From: Ilyomonas sp965199905
Lineage (GTDB): Bacteria > Bacteroidota > Bacteroidia > Chitinophagales > Chitinophagaceae
NCBI GenBank assembly: GCA_965199905.1
Contig: OZ241366.1
Location: forward strand, 5,146,001-5,210,000
DNA: 64,000 bases
Direction: 5' to 3'
In this document: in pieces, positions 1-8,078 of the stretch
Layout of the letters: each line of letters opens with the position of its first letter
Numbering within the stretch: position 1 is the first letter of the stretch
Made by a program: the position numbers and the translations under genes
Notes under the pieces: model-generated
The model's input: the letters and a program-made list of their open reading frames with translations, nothing else
The model's database searches: none
Told to the model about the DNA's origin: nothing

Positions 1-1
1 A

Positions 2-97
2 GTAGTGCCAAAAGCTTTTGCCGGCGCGGCTTTGAAAGGCAATACACTCACTGTTAAGATGCCGCCGTTTTCTGTTGTTGTTCTTGAAATGAAGTAA
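2..97 (+). CDS. GH51 alpha-L-arabinofuranosidase, C-terminal end (partial)
   Basis: The window opens inside a gene. Frame 2 reads 31 residues and stops with TAA at 95-97. The piece ends with the segment KGNTLTVKMPPFSVVVLEMK, which resembles the last beta strands of the C-terminal domain of GH51 arabinofuranosidases (N-[TS]-L-x-V-x-[ML]-P-x-[FK]-S-V-V-V-L-E). That family removes terminal arabinofuranosyl groups from arabinan or arabinoxylan. The rest lies upstream of the window, so it cannot be said whether the gene is intact or a relic like its neighbours. The family call rests on a short tail only. Confidence 0.6.
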   Translation, partial: VVPKAFAGAALKGNTLTVKMPPFSVVVLEMK

Positions 98-189
98 CGG
101 TTAAATGGTTATAGTGATACTTAAAAACCAGCAACTATTATCTTTTAACTATCATCTGAACGCATTCTGAAATGAAGCAAGTGGCACCC

Positions 190-312
190 GTCTTTACGAA
201 GTACGAAGCAATCTGTGTTGGATAATCTGAGGTTGCCTGCAGATGGTGAAACGAAATTATAAATAATTAAAAGTTGCTCTCATAATTCAGTCTGTAGATT
301 GCTTCAAAACAA
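190..312. repeat. Dispersed inverted-repeat element, family C, copy 1
   Basis: The left arm contains TACGAAGCAATCTG near 208 and the right arm CTGTAGATTGCTTC near 292-305. They are inverted relative to each other, about 70 bases apart. A related element with the same arms (TTACGAAGCAGTCTGA ... AGATTGCTTCGTGCCTCGC) lies at 62360-62475. Similar tACGAAGCAATCTG / CAGATTGCTTCGT elements are scattered in Bacteroidota intergenic regions, which I recall from general knowledge and have not checked here. Confidence 0.55.
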
Positions 313-365
313 CGAATCAAACATCAATAACAGAACGCCTGTGAGTTATTCTGAACATTTTAAAG

Positions 366-656
366 AACAGTACGAATAACCGCGAACTGTTTCCACAGGG
401 AGAAACTATTGCATGGGCGGTTAATATCAAGGATTTGAAGGACGTTTATATTGCTGTTTTTAACACCGGGATACTGCACAATCAGCTTCGCTTTATGCAA
501 ACAGGAAAGAGTATCATTTGCCAAAATTCCGGGATAACCTTGATGTGTGGCAAAACAGAAGTTACATGTGGTATGGATCGAATAATAATTATAAAGAACT
601 GCAACATTATGTGGGTGGTATCCCACCGCATGGGGTGATATTCTTTAAGTTTACAA
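366..656 (+). pseudogene. Relic of a GH27-like alpha-galactosidase gene (3' part)
   Basis: Two frames carry pieces of one protein end. Frame 3 (366 to about 510) reads NNRELFPQGETIAWAVN followed by DVYIAVFNTG, the pattern of the C-terminal beta domain of Bacteroidota GH27-like alpha-galactosidases (an R-x-L-F-x-x-G-x-x-I-A-W stretch, then Y-x-A-x-F-N). Frame 2 (518 to about 656) continues with RDNLDVWQNR and ends IPPHGVIFFKFT, like the terminal I-P-x-H-G-V motif. A frameshift lies between them, and there is no catalytic domain upstream. The end runs straight into the next relic without a stop codon, suggesting a deletion fused the two. The family call is by motif only. Confidence 0.5.
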
Positions 657-876
657 GAGAAAAGAAATTCAATAATAGTAATCGCATTCGTCAGTGTATT
701 TCTTTCTAATAGCTTGACCGCAAATGCGCAAAATCAATCATCAGGCAATCCCATTATTACTAACGTTTATACAGCCGATCCCGAGAAGTGCTTGTGTAGA
801 TAGGTTGTATTATAACGCGGATGGAACGATGAAGTGTGTGGTCATAACGAGTGAAGGCATAACCGGAAATAACTAA
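639..876 (+). pseudogene. GH43 gene with its interior deleted
   Basis: Frame 3 reads a signal-peptide-like stretch (RNSIIVIAFVSVFLSNSLTA, then NAQ) followed by SSGNPIITNVYTADPE, the usual start of a mature GH43 enzyme; the D of Y-x-A-D-P is the catalytic base in that family. It stops at 798-800. Frame 1 then immediately reads DRLYYNADGTMKCVVITSEG to TAA at 874-876, which matches the C-terminal L-Y-Y-N-x-D-G-T-x-x-x-V motif of GH43 proteins. About 250-300 catalytic residues are missing and the two ends lie out of frame. No start codon is visible. An intact gene with a similar N-terminus lies at 42097. Confidence 0.65.
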
Positions 877-929
877 TTGATAAGGTTGGTTTTGATGCAT
901 TTAAAAATAAATACAATTGATGATTATTA

Positions 930-1037
930 TTCGCTTTCGTAAGAGCCCAATCAATACCCGGAACCTTGATCCGCCGCGGCGGACACAACAGTCGATCTAT
1001 CGGAGCAGCAGACGTTCGTTACCAAAATTGTATTCTA
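930..1037 (+). repeat. Dispersed structured element, family A, copy A1 (with GC palindrome)
   Basis: This copy carries the left-end motif TTCGCTTTCGTAAGAGC, then CCCGGAACCTTGAT, and the right-end motif TACCAAAATTGTATTCTAT. The central part is replaced by sequence containing the exact 12-bp palindrome CCGCCGCGGCGG (971-982), which also occurs in both long family-B repeats. The identity to other copies is about three quarters in the end motifs. No open reading frame is conserved across copies. Confidence 0.7.
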
Positions 1038-1091
1038 TTATTCTGATTATAAAATGAGTTGCTGTAAAGTGTTGTAAAGAAAAAAGCTATA

Positions 1092-1320
1092 ATGAAAACT
1101 TCATTACTAAAAAAGATAAGTCCTGATGGTAAGATTTGCATTTATGATTTTCATTGTAATGATGGCTGATTCTCATTTGTTGGCGCAGACGATTACCATT
1201 ACAATTGATAAGAATAAAACGGCTGATGCTAATGAGAACATGAAGCCTTCGAGGTTGTTGTTATTGCACGGAATTGCGCTGCCGGCAAGGTCGATATCAA
1301 CAATGGTTATTGATTTATAA
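1092..1320 (+). pseudogene. Secreted glycosidase relic (GH30-like), interior deleted
   Basis: A short frame from 1126 reads a signal peptide (MVRFAFMIFIVMMADSHLLA, then QT) and TITITIDKNKTA, which resembles the beginning of GH30-type enzymes (T-I-D-x-N-K-T). After about 14 unrelated residues it ends with IALPARSISTMVIDL and TAA, like the last strand of the GH30 beta domain (L-P-A-[RK]-S-[IV]-[ST]-T-x-V). At only 64 residues, the whole catalytic barrel is absent. An out-of-frame ATG at 1092 (MKTSLLKK) may be the original start. GH51 is an alternative family. Confidence 0.5.
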
Positions 1321-1349
1321 ATCAACTATAAAACGCAGTTGTGTGTGAA

Positions 1350-1510
1350 TTGAAATGAGATACGAAATACAGGTTATGTTACCATCGTCCGGTCTCTTTT
1401 GTCATCGATAGTTGCAATCGAAGATTTGTTTTTGTTTCTATTTTAAGTAAAGAGAAACAAGAATCACACATCAGGGTTCCGGGCAATGATGTGACTTTTA
1501 CAACAGCGAA
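1350..1510 (-). repeat. Dispersed structured element, family A, copy A2
   Basis: Read on the minus strand, this copy has the family order: AAAAGTCACATCATTGCCCGG, GAACCCTGATGTG, a central hairpin, GGACGATGGTAACATAACCTG and TATTTCG. On the plus strand the hairpin arms are TTGTTTCT (1432-1439) and AGAAACAA (1453-1460). Its central module is nearly the same as in copy A3. It lies directly upstream of the GH51 gene at 1559. Confidence 0.75.
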
Positions 1511-1558
1511 CCTCTAATGCCAATCTGTTACTTCAAAATGACCCGGTATTAAAAAAAA

Positions 1559-3550
1559 ATGATCGTGAGTATGAATATAAATTTTTTTTTCCTCCTGGCA
1601 GTTAGCGGTTGTTTGCTTTTGCCGGCCACAGCACAGAAAGGCGTCATAACTATAGATGCTTCAAAAGTAACAGCCGATATACAGCCAACCATGTGGGGCA
1701 TCTTTTTCGAAGACATCAACATGGGTGCCGATGGCGGTTTGTATGCCGAACTGGTAAAGAACCGTTCCTTTGAATTCAACATGCCGCTGATGGGTTGGAA
1801 GCCGGAAGGCAGCCGGGTAAAAGAAGGTGATTTTTTAGTGCTCAACCGGAAAGCAACAGATAGTATAAATCCACATTTTCTTCGTGTGAACGTGCGCGAT
1901 GCAAAAAGCGCAGGCGATATCAATCTTACCAATGAAGGCTTTCGCGGGATGGGCATCAGGCAAGGCATTCGCTACGATTTTTCCATGCTTTACAGTCAGC
2001 CGGCAAGCGGCATTATTGTGCATGTTGAGCTGATTGATTCAACCGGCAAAATAGTTGGCAGCGGTATGGTAACACCAAAGGAAAGGGGAAGCGGCTGGCA
2101 AAAAGCGGAAGTTAGTTTTACATCAGGCGCAACTATTCCCAAAGCGAAGATGCGCTTGTGGTTTGAAGGCAACGGAACGATTGACCTGGATTTCATTTCT
2201 CTTTTTCCCTCAGATACATGGAAGGGTAGAAAAGGTGGATTGCGGGCAGATATGGTGCAGCTTCTGGCTGATATGAAACCTGGTTTTATCCGCTTTCCCG
2301 GAGGTTGTATTGTGGAAGGTCACGAACTGGCAACGCGTTATCAATGGAAGAAAACAGTGGGTGATACAGAAGATAGACAAACAAGCATTAATCGCTGGAA
2401 CACTGAATTTGCACATCGTTTAACGCCGGATTATTACCAGACATTCGGGCTTGGCTTTTACGAATATTTTCTGCTTGCGGAAGACATTGCAGCTTCGCCG
2501 TTACCGATATTAAATGTGGGTATGGCTTGCCAGTTTAATACAGCCGAATTGGTGCCGATGGATGAGTTGGATCCATTCGTACAGGATGCGTTGGATCTGA
2601 TAGAATTTGCGAATGGAGATGCTAATACCAAATGGGGCAAAGTGCGGGCAGATATGGGACATGCGGCACCTTTCAATTTAAAAATGATGGGTGTAGGAAA
2701 CGAGAACTGGGGTCCGCAATACCTGGAACGATTGGCTATATTTACCAAAGCGATTAAAGCGAAATATCCTGATTTGAAAATTGTAAACAGCAGTGGAACT
2801 GATCCGGATGGTGATAGATTCAACCTCCTTAATGATACACTGCGTTTACGGAAGGCTGACATTATTGATGAGCATTATTACCGCAAGCCAGAATGGTTTT
2901 TTCAAAACGCAAAGCGATATGATAGTTATGATAAGAACGGCACAAAAATTTTTGCCGGCGAATATGCAGCGCAGAGTGATAAAACTGTGAGTGTTGATAA
3001 TAAAAATAATTGGTTTACAGCCCTAAGTGAAGCTGCTTTTATGACAGGCTTGGAGCGCAATGCTGATGTGGTTTATATGGCTTCCTACGCACCCCTGTTT
3101 GCAAACATCGATGCCTGGCAATGGACGCCGGATTTAATTTGGGTAAACAATCTCACATCATACGGAACCACCGATTACCAGGTTCAAAAACTGTTCTCGC
3201 TGAACAAAGGAACCAGCGAAGTAAGCATTCTGCAGAGCGGTGATGTGCTGGCTGGAGAAGATAGTTTATACGCAGCCGCAGCCATTGACAAAGGCGCAAA
3301 TGAGCTCATCATAAAACTGGTGAACGCTTCGGATAAACCACAAACAAAACAAATCAATATCGATGGAAAAAAGCTGGCTGCAAAATGCAAATTAATTATC
3401 CTGCAAACTGATGATTTGAAAGCGATGAACAGCTTTGAAAATCCAATGAATGTATCGCCGAAAGAAGATGCCTTGCCTGTAAAAGGGAAGACGATAAACC
3501 TGACATTGAAGCCTTATTCTTTTACCATAGCAAGAATAAAAATGCTGTAA
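1559..3550 (+). CDS. Secreted GH51 alpha-L-arabinofuranosidase
   Basis: 663 residues with a signal peptide ending near ATAQ (about residue 25), so the enzyme is exported, probably to the periplasm or outer surface. It releases terminal alpha-L-arabinofuranosyl groups from arabino-oligosaccharides. The order is a carbohydrate-binding-like N-terminal part, a (beta/alpha)8 barrel, and a C-terminal beta sandwich ending SFTIARIK. The acid/base Glu is E382 in GVGNENWG and the nucleophile is E468 in FAGEYAA. The ATG at 1559 or Met5 may start translation; both give a good signal sequence. It lies upstream of araBDA, so its product feeds that pathway. The gene is intact although its neighbours on both sides are glycosidase relics. 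Confidence 0.92.
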   Translation: MIVSMNINFFFLLAVSGCLLLPATAQKGVITIDASKVTADIQPTMWGIFFEDINMGADGGLYAELVKNRSFEFNMPLMGWKPEGSRVKEGDFLVLNRKATDSINPHFLRVNVRDAKSAGDINLTNEGFRGMGIRQGIRYDFSMLYSQPASGIIVHVELIDSTGKIVGSGMVTPKERGSGWQKAEVSFTSGATIPKAKMRLWFEGNGTIDLDFISLFPSDTWKGRKGGLRADMVQLLADMKPGFIRFPGGCIVEGHELATRYQWKKTVGDTEDRQTSINRWNTEFAHRLTPDYYQTFGLGFYEYFLLAEDIAASPLPILNVGMACQFNTAELVPMDELDPFVQDALDLIEFANGDANTKWGKVRADMGHAAPFNLKMMGVGNENWGPQYLERLAIFTKAIKAKYPDLKIVNSSGTDPDGDRFNLLNDTLRLRKADIIDEHYYRKPEWFFQNAKRYDSYDKNGTKIFAGEYAAQSDKTVSVDNKNNWFTALSEAAFMTGLERNADVVYMASYAPLFANIDAWQWTPDLIWVNNLTSYGTTDYQVQKLFSLNKGTSEVSILQSGDVLAGEDSLYAAAAIDKGANELIIKLVNASDKPQTKQINIDGKKLAAKCKLIILQTDDLKAMNSFENPMNVSPKEDALPVKGKTINLTLKPYSFTIARIKML

Positions 3551-3839
3551 GTGAGTATAAAAGTAAGTTTCATTACAGCGTGTATTTTACTTAGGTTTCG
3601 TTGCTCTTCTTTTGCGCAGAAAATGATACAGCGATATATGTTCATGATCCGGTTATCATTAGGCAGTATAGTACAATTATGTCTTTTGCACCGGCGCAGG
3701 CATTACTATGTTTTCGTTAAACTACAGGAAGCATTAAACGAAGCGAAGTCCTGTTTTTCAGGCGCATGATAATGGCAAACCAAAGCTTCGTATAGAAAAA
3801 CTGCTATGGAAAAATGGATGAACGGTTATCAATAAATAA
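3551..3839 (+). pseudogene. GH43 (arabinanase-like) gene with its interior deleted
   Basis: A signal-like start (KVSFITACILL ... SSFAQ) is followed, after a frameshift near 3617, by ENDTAIYVHDPVIIRQYST. V-H-D-P-V-[IM]-I is the N-terminal catalytic-base motif of GH43 endo-arabinanase-type enzymes. Shortly after, frame 3 gives RSPVFQAHDNGKPKLRIEKL then LWKNG-stop-TVINK and TAA at 3837-3839, the usual C-terminal strand of the same family. The stop (TGA, 3819-3821) is where the family has Trp (TGG). About 250 residues between the two ends are missing. It begins directly after the GH51 stop codon, so the two were probably one operon. Confidence 0.65.
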
Positions 3840-3902
3840 TTGTAAAACATACACTTAAAATTAATTTTCTAATTATCTTGCCCACTTTTTAATGCTTGTT
3901 GT

Positions 3903-5573
3903 ATGAAACTTGACAGTGCTTATGTAATTGGCGTTGACTATGGAACCGATTCGGTGCGCTCCATTATTGTTAGCGTTGCTGATGGCTTCGAAGTGGCTTC
4001 ATCCGTTTTTTATTATCCCCGCTGGAAAGAAGGTTTGTATTGCAATGCATCCATCAACCAGTTCAGGCAGCATCCGCTTGACTATATTGAAGGATTGGAA
4101 GCCACAATAAAAGAATGCCTTAAAAAGGCAGGCAGTACAATAGCTGCTAACATCAAAGCTATCTCTGTTGATACAACAGGTTCTACGCCGGTTGCTGTTG
4201 ATAAAACCGGAACACCTTTATCTCTTTTGCCACAGTTTGCACATAACCCGAATGCCATGTTCGTGCTATGGAAAGATCATACAGCCACAAGTGAAGCAGC
4301 GCAGATTAATGAGCATGCAAAAGGCTTTAACATCAATTATCTCAAATACATTGGTGGCATTTATTCATCTGAATGGTTTTGGGCAAAGTTGCTCCATACA
4401 TTACGGGTTGATGAAGAAGTGAGGAATGATTGCTACTCATGGGTAGAGCATTGCGACTGGATCCCGTTTTTTTTAACGGGCAGTAATGATGTATCGCAGA
4501 TGAAACGCGGTGTTTGTTCGGCTGGTCATAAAGCCTTATGGTCTGAAGCATTTAACGGCTTGCCACCCAATGATTTTTTTGCTTCGCTGGATCCTTTGTT
4601 AAATGGCTTTACAACAAGATTATTTACAGATACTTACACATCTGATAAAGCCGCAGGAACTCTCTCTGAAGAATGGGCAGAGCGTTTAGGCTTGCCCAAA
4701 GACGTGGTTATTGGTGTAGGCGCTTTTGATGCGCACATGGGTGCTGTTGGCGGACAAATAGAACCTTATCATCTGAGTAAGGTAATGGGTACTTCTACCT
4801 GCGATATGCTGGTAGCTCCCGGCAACGAAGTCGGCGATACACTGGTGGCAGGCATTTGTGGACAAGTAAACGGTTCCATCATTCCGGGCATGATTGGTAT
4901 GGAAGCTGGTCAAAGTGCTTTTGGTGATGCCTATGCGTGGTTTAAAAGTATTGCCGGCTGGGCTACGGATACGCTGTTGCATCCGTCATCATTAATCGAT
5001 ATAAATACGGCAGATTTGTTGAAAAAAGAAATTGCTGATAAACTGCTTGTTGAACTTTCGAAAGCCGCATCCCGGTTGCCTTTGCACGAAGATGATGAAA
5101 TAGCGGTGGACTGGCTGAATGGAAGAAGAACGCCTGATGCAAACCAACTACTCACAGGCGCAGTCAGCGGCTTAAACTTAGGCACAACAGCACCTCATAT
5201 TTTTAAAGCCATTGCTGAAGCTACCTGCTTTGGCGCGAAGGCAATTGTAGAACGTTTTCGTGAGCAAGGCATTCCTGTAAACGGCTTGATTGGCGTAGGT
5301 GGCGTGGCAAAAAAATCTGCCTACATTATGCAGATGATGGCAGACGTGATGAACATGCCGATACGCATTCATAAAAGCGAACAAACCTGCGCTGCGGGCG
5401 CCGCCATGTTTGCTGCTACAGTTGCTGGTTTCTATGATAAAGTAGAAGATGCCATGCAGGCAATGGGGCAGGGCTTTGATGCTGAGTATCATCCTGATAA
5501 AAGCTGCGTAGATATTTATGCAAAGCGATATGAAAAATATAAAATGTTGGGGAAATGTATAGAGAAATTGTAA
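3903..5573 (+). CDS. araB: Ribulokinase
   Basis: 556 residues, within the usual range for AraB. FGGY-family kinase that phosphorylates L-ribulose to L-ribulose 5-phosphate with ATP in the cytoplasm. The N-terminal phosphate-binding loop is GVDYGTDSVR (residues 10-19). The FGGY signature region has GVGAFDAHMGAVGG near residue 271, then KVMGTSTCDM, and the C-terminal nucleotide-binding part is GVGGVAKKS followed by QTCAAGAAMFAA. It is the first gene of an araB-araD-araA run in one direction, with 112 and 142 bases between genes. The upstream 60 bases are AT-rich. Confidence in function is high because the next two pathway genes follow. Confidence 0.96.
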   Translation: MKLDSAYVIGVDYGTDSVRSIIVSVADGFEVASSVFYYPRWKEGLYCNASINQFRQHPLDYIEGLEATIKECLKKAGSTIAANIKAISVDTTGSTPVAVDKTGTPLSLLPQFAHNPNAMFVLWKDHTATSEAAQINEHAKGFNINYLKYIGGIYSSEWFWAKLLHTLRVDEEVRNDCYSWVEHCDWIPFFLTGSNDVSQMKRGVCSAGHKALWSEAFNGLPPNDFFASLDPLLNGFTTRLFTDTYTSDKAAGTLSEEWAERLGLPKDVVIGVGAFDAHMGAVGGQIEPYHLSKVMGTSTCDMLVAPGNEVGDTLVAGICGQVNGSIIPGMIGMEAGQSAFGDAYAWFKSIAGWATDTLLHPSSLIDINTADLLKKEIADKLLVELSKAASRLPLHEDDEIAVDWLNGRRTPDANQLLTGAVSGLNLGTTAPHIFKAIAEATCFGAKAIVERFREQGIPVNGLIGVGGVAKKSAYIMQMMADVMNMPIRIHKSEQTCAAGAAMFAATVAGFYDKVEDAMQAMGQGFDAEYHPDKSCVDIYAKRYEKYKMLGKCIEKL

Positions 5574-5685
5574 AGAAAGAATTATGATTAAAAATGAAAC
5601 GGTGCTTATCATTTCATAACTCCTGATTGAATGTCTGTTTTATTTCACATTCATAATTTATAATTCATAACTCATATTTTTTTAC

Positions 5686-6381
5686 ATGTCTTACACACAA
5701 ATACAACAGGAAGCTTACGAAGCCAATATGAAGTTGCCAAAGCTCGGTTTGGTATTGTTTACATTCGGAAATGTAAGCGCTGCCGACAGAAGCCTTGGTG
5801 TATTTGCTATCAAACCGTCAGGTGTTCCTTACGAGCAATTGTCTCCGGAAAAAATGGTGATTGTTGACTTTGACGGCAATACGGTGGAAGGCAGTCTGCG
5901 TCCCTCTTCCGATACCAAAACACACGCAGTGTTATACAAACATTGGGAAGGCATCAACGGCATTGTACATACACATTCAATATACGCAACTTCGTGGGCG
6001 CAGGCTTTGCGCGACATCCCGATTTATGGCACCACGCATGCCGATCATAACACCGTCGATATTCCCTGTGCCTCACCAATGAATGATGAAATGATAGAAG
6101 GTGATTATGAATACCAGACTGGCTTTCAGGTTATGAATTGCTTTGCTGAACGTAACTTGAGTTACAAAGAAGTCGAGATGGTTCTTGTTGGTAATCATGC
6201 ACCTTTTACCTGGGGAAAAACGGCTGAGAAAGCCGTATATAACAGCGCTGTTCTGGAGCAACTGGCACAGATGGCTTTTATCACCGAAAGTATTAAAGCA
6301 GATGCATTACGCTTAAAAGAGGCACTCATTAAAAAGCATTACGAACGCAAGCACGGAGCCAATTCATATTATGGGCAATGA
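5686..6381 (+). CDS. araD: L-ribulose-5-phosphate 4-epimerase
   Basis: 231 residues, the usual length. A zinc-dependent class II aldolase-like enzyme that interconverts L-ribulose 5-phosphate and D-xylulose 5-phosphate, the exit into the pentose phosphate pathway. The zinc ligands His95, His97 (VHTHS) and His171 (GNHAPF) and the active-site Asp76 (SSDTKTH) are all present at the same numbers as I recall for the E. coli enzyme. Asp120 in THADHN also matches. It sits between araB and araA. The spacer after it holds a tandem repeat. Confidence 0.96.
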   Translation: MSYTQIQQEAYEANMKLPKLGLVLFTFGNVSAADRSLGVFAIKPSGVPYEQLSPEKMVIVDFDGNTVEGSLRPSSDTKTHAVLYKHWEGINGIVHTHSIYATSWAQALRDIPIYGTTHADHNTVDIPCASPMNDEMIEGDYEYQTGFQVMNCFAERNLSYKEVEMVLVGNHAPFTWGKTAEKAVYNSAVLEQLAQMAFITESIKADALRLKEALIKKHYERKHGANSYYGQ

Positions 6382-6516
6382 GCTGTCAGCTATCAGTAAT
6401 GAGCTTTGAGTTATCAGCAATGGGAATACAGATGATCCATAAACAAGTTGATTTTTTATTCATTACATACTACATCATACATACTACTTACTACATCATA
6501 CATCATACATACTACA
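6382..6516. repeat. Simple repeats between araD and araA
   Basis: The first part (6382-6422) is an AGCTGTCAGCTATCAG-type repeat, also seen at 55206-55256. The second part (6461-6516) is a tandem array of CATACTACAT / CATCATACATACTAC units ending 7 bases before the araA start. This leaves no ordinary ribosome-binding site, which is normal in Bacteroidota. Confidence 0.7.
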
Positions 6517-6523
6517 AAAAACA

Positions 6524-8014
6524 ATGATTAATTTAAAAGAACTTTCAGTTTGGTTTGTTACCGGCAGCCAGCATTTATATGGTGAAGAAACACTGCGGCA
6601 GGTAGCCGAGCATTCACAACAGATAGCAAAAAGCATTAACGATGCAATGAACATCCCTGTAACAATTGTTTATAAACCAACGGTTAAAAGCACGGAAGAA
6701 ATTTATGCGGTTTGCGCGGAAGCCAATGCAGATAAAAGCTGTATTGGCATCATTGCGTGGATGCACACTTTTTCTCCCGCAAAGATGTGGATTGGTGGTT
6801 TGAAGATTTTACACAAACCTTTATTGCATCTGCATACACAGTTTAACCGCGATATTCCTTGGGGCGATATTGATATGGATTTCATGAACCTGAACCAAAG
6901 CGCTCATGGCGATCGGGAATTTGGTTTTATGATGAGCCGTATGCGCTTGCGCCGCAAAGTGGTTGTCGGTTATTGGCAGGATGAAGCGGTTTTAAAAAGT
7001 ATTGAAACGTGGTTCCGCGCGGCGGCTGGCTGGAACGACTGGCAGGGCGCACGCTTCTGTCGCTTTGGCGATAACATGCGTTTTGTAGCTGTAACTGAAG
7101 GCGATAAAGTAGAAGCCGAAATGCAGTTTGGCTATAGCGTAAATACGTATGGCATTGGCGACCTTGTAAAAGTGATTAATGAAGTTAGCGATGCTGATGT
7201 TGACAAACTTTGCGGTGAGTATGCTGACCAATATAAGTTAATGAACAGCCTTGCAAAAGGTGGCGAAAGGTATAGTTCCTTACAAGATGCGGCGCGCATA
7301 GAATTGGGCATGCGGTACTTTTTAAAAGATGGCAGCTTCAAAGGGTTTACCGATACGTTTGAAGACCTGCACGGCATGAAGCAATTGCCGGGAATTGCCA
7401 CGCAACGCCTGATGGCAGATGGCTACGGCTTTGGTGGCGAAGGCGACTGGAAAACATCAGCTTTGGTTCGGGTTATGAAAGTGATGGGCAGCGGTTTGCA
7501 GGGCGGCAACTCTTTCATGGAAGATTATACTTACCATTTTGAGCCGGGCAATGCCATGGTGTTGGGAAGTCACATGCTGGAGATTTGTCCGAGCATTGCC
7601 AGCGGTAAACCTTCCTGCGAAATTCATCCGTTAGGCATTGGCGGCAAAGAAGATCCGGTTCGTTTGGTATTTAACGTAAACGGTGGCGCTGCTTTAAATG
7701 CTTCGGTGGTTGATATGGGAAATCGTTTTCGTTTATTAGTAAATGAAGTGGAAGCGCAGGAACCCAAATACGATTTGCCAAAACTGCCGGTAGCCCGTGT
7801 GCTTTGGAAAACCTATCCTGACATGCAGATAGGTTGTGCCGCCTGGATTTTAGCAGGCGGAGCGCATCACACTTGTTACAGCCAAAACCTGACATCAGAA
7901 CACCTGGAAGATTTTGCCGACATGGCAAAGATTGAGTATGTGCTCATTGGTAAGAACACGAACTTGTATGATTTGAAAAATCAGCTTCGCTGGAGTGAAG
8001 TGTATTATAAGTAA
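6524..8014 (+). CDS. araA: L-arabinose isomerase
   Basis: 496 residues. Converts L-arabinose to L-ribulose with Mn2+ in the cytoplasm, the first step of the pathway. The metal ligands and catalytic residues E306 (GGEGDW), E333 (SFMEDY) and H350 (LGSHML) match the E. coli numbering I recall, and the last His falls in the GGAHHTC motif near residue 448. There is no signal peptide. It closes the araBDA run; a family-A repeat and the transporter gene follow. Kinase, epimerase and isomerase together define a full arabinose-to-xylulose-5-phosphate route. Confidence 0.97.
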   Translation: MINLKELSVWFVTGSQHLYGEETLRQVAEHSQQIAKSINDAMNIPVTIVYKPTVKSTEEIYAVCAEANADKSCIGIIAWMHTFSPAKMWIGGLKILHKPLLHLHTQFNRDIPWGDIDMDFMNLNQSAHGDREFGFMMSRMRLRRKVVVGYWQDEAVLKSIETWFRAAAGWNDWQGARFCRFGDNMRFVAVTEGDKVEAEMQFGYSVNTYGIGDLVKVINEVSDADVDKLCGEYADQYKLMNSLAKGGERYSSLQDAARIELGMRYFLKDGSFKGFTDTFEDLHGMKQLPGIATQRLMADGYGFGGEGDWKTSALVRVMKVMGSGLQGGNSFMEDYTYHFEPGNAMVLGSHMLEICPSIASGKPSCEIHPLGIGGKEDPVRLVFNVNGGAALNASVVDMGNRFRLLVNEVEAQEPKYDLPKLPVARVLWKTYPDMQIGCAAWILAGGAHHTCYSQNLTSEHLEDFADMAKIEYVLIGKNTNLYDLKNQLRWSEVYYK

Positions 8015-8078
8015 ATAGAAACGGGAAGGAAAGATGGTGCCTGTGTCATTTTGAAAATAGGAAGATTGATCTTTCAGA

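Noticed and set aside
360..626. 88-codon frame on the minus strand near the window start
   Set aside because: It is opposite to the GH27-like relic, whose plus-strand translation shows family motifs; the minus frame shows none.
6461..6516. Possible CRISPR array before araA
   Set aside because: The repeat units are 10-17 bases of low complexity without unique spacers; it is a tandem simple repeat.
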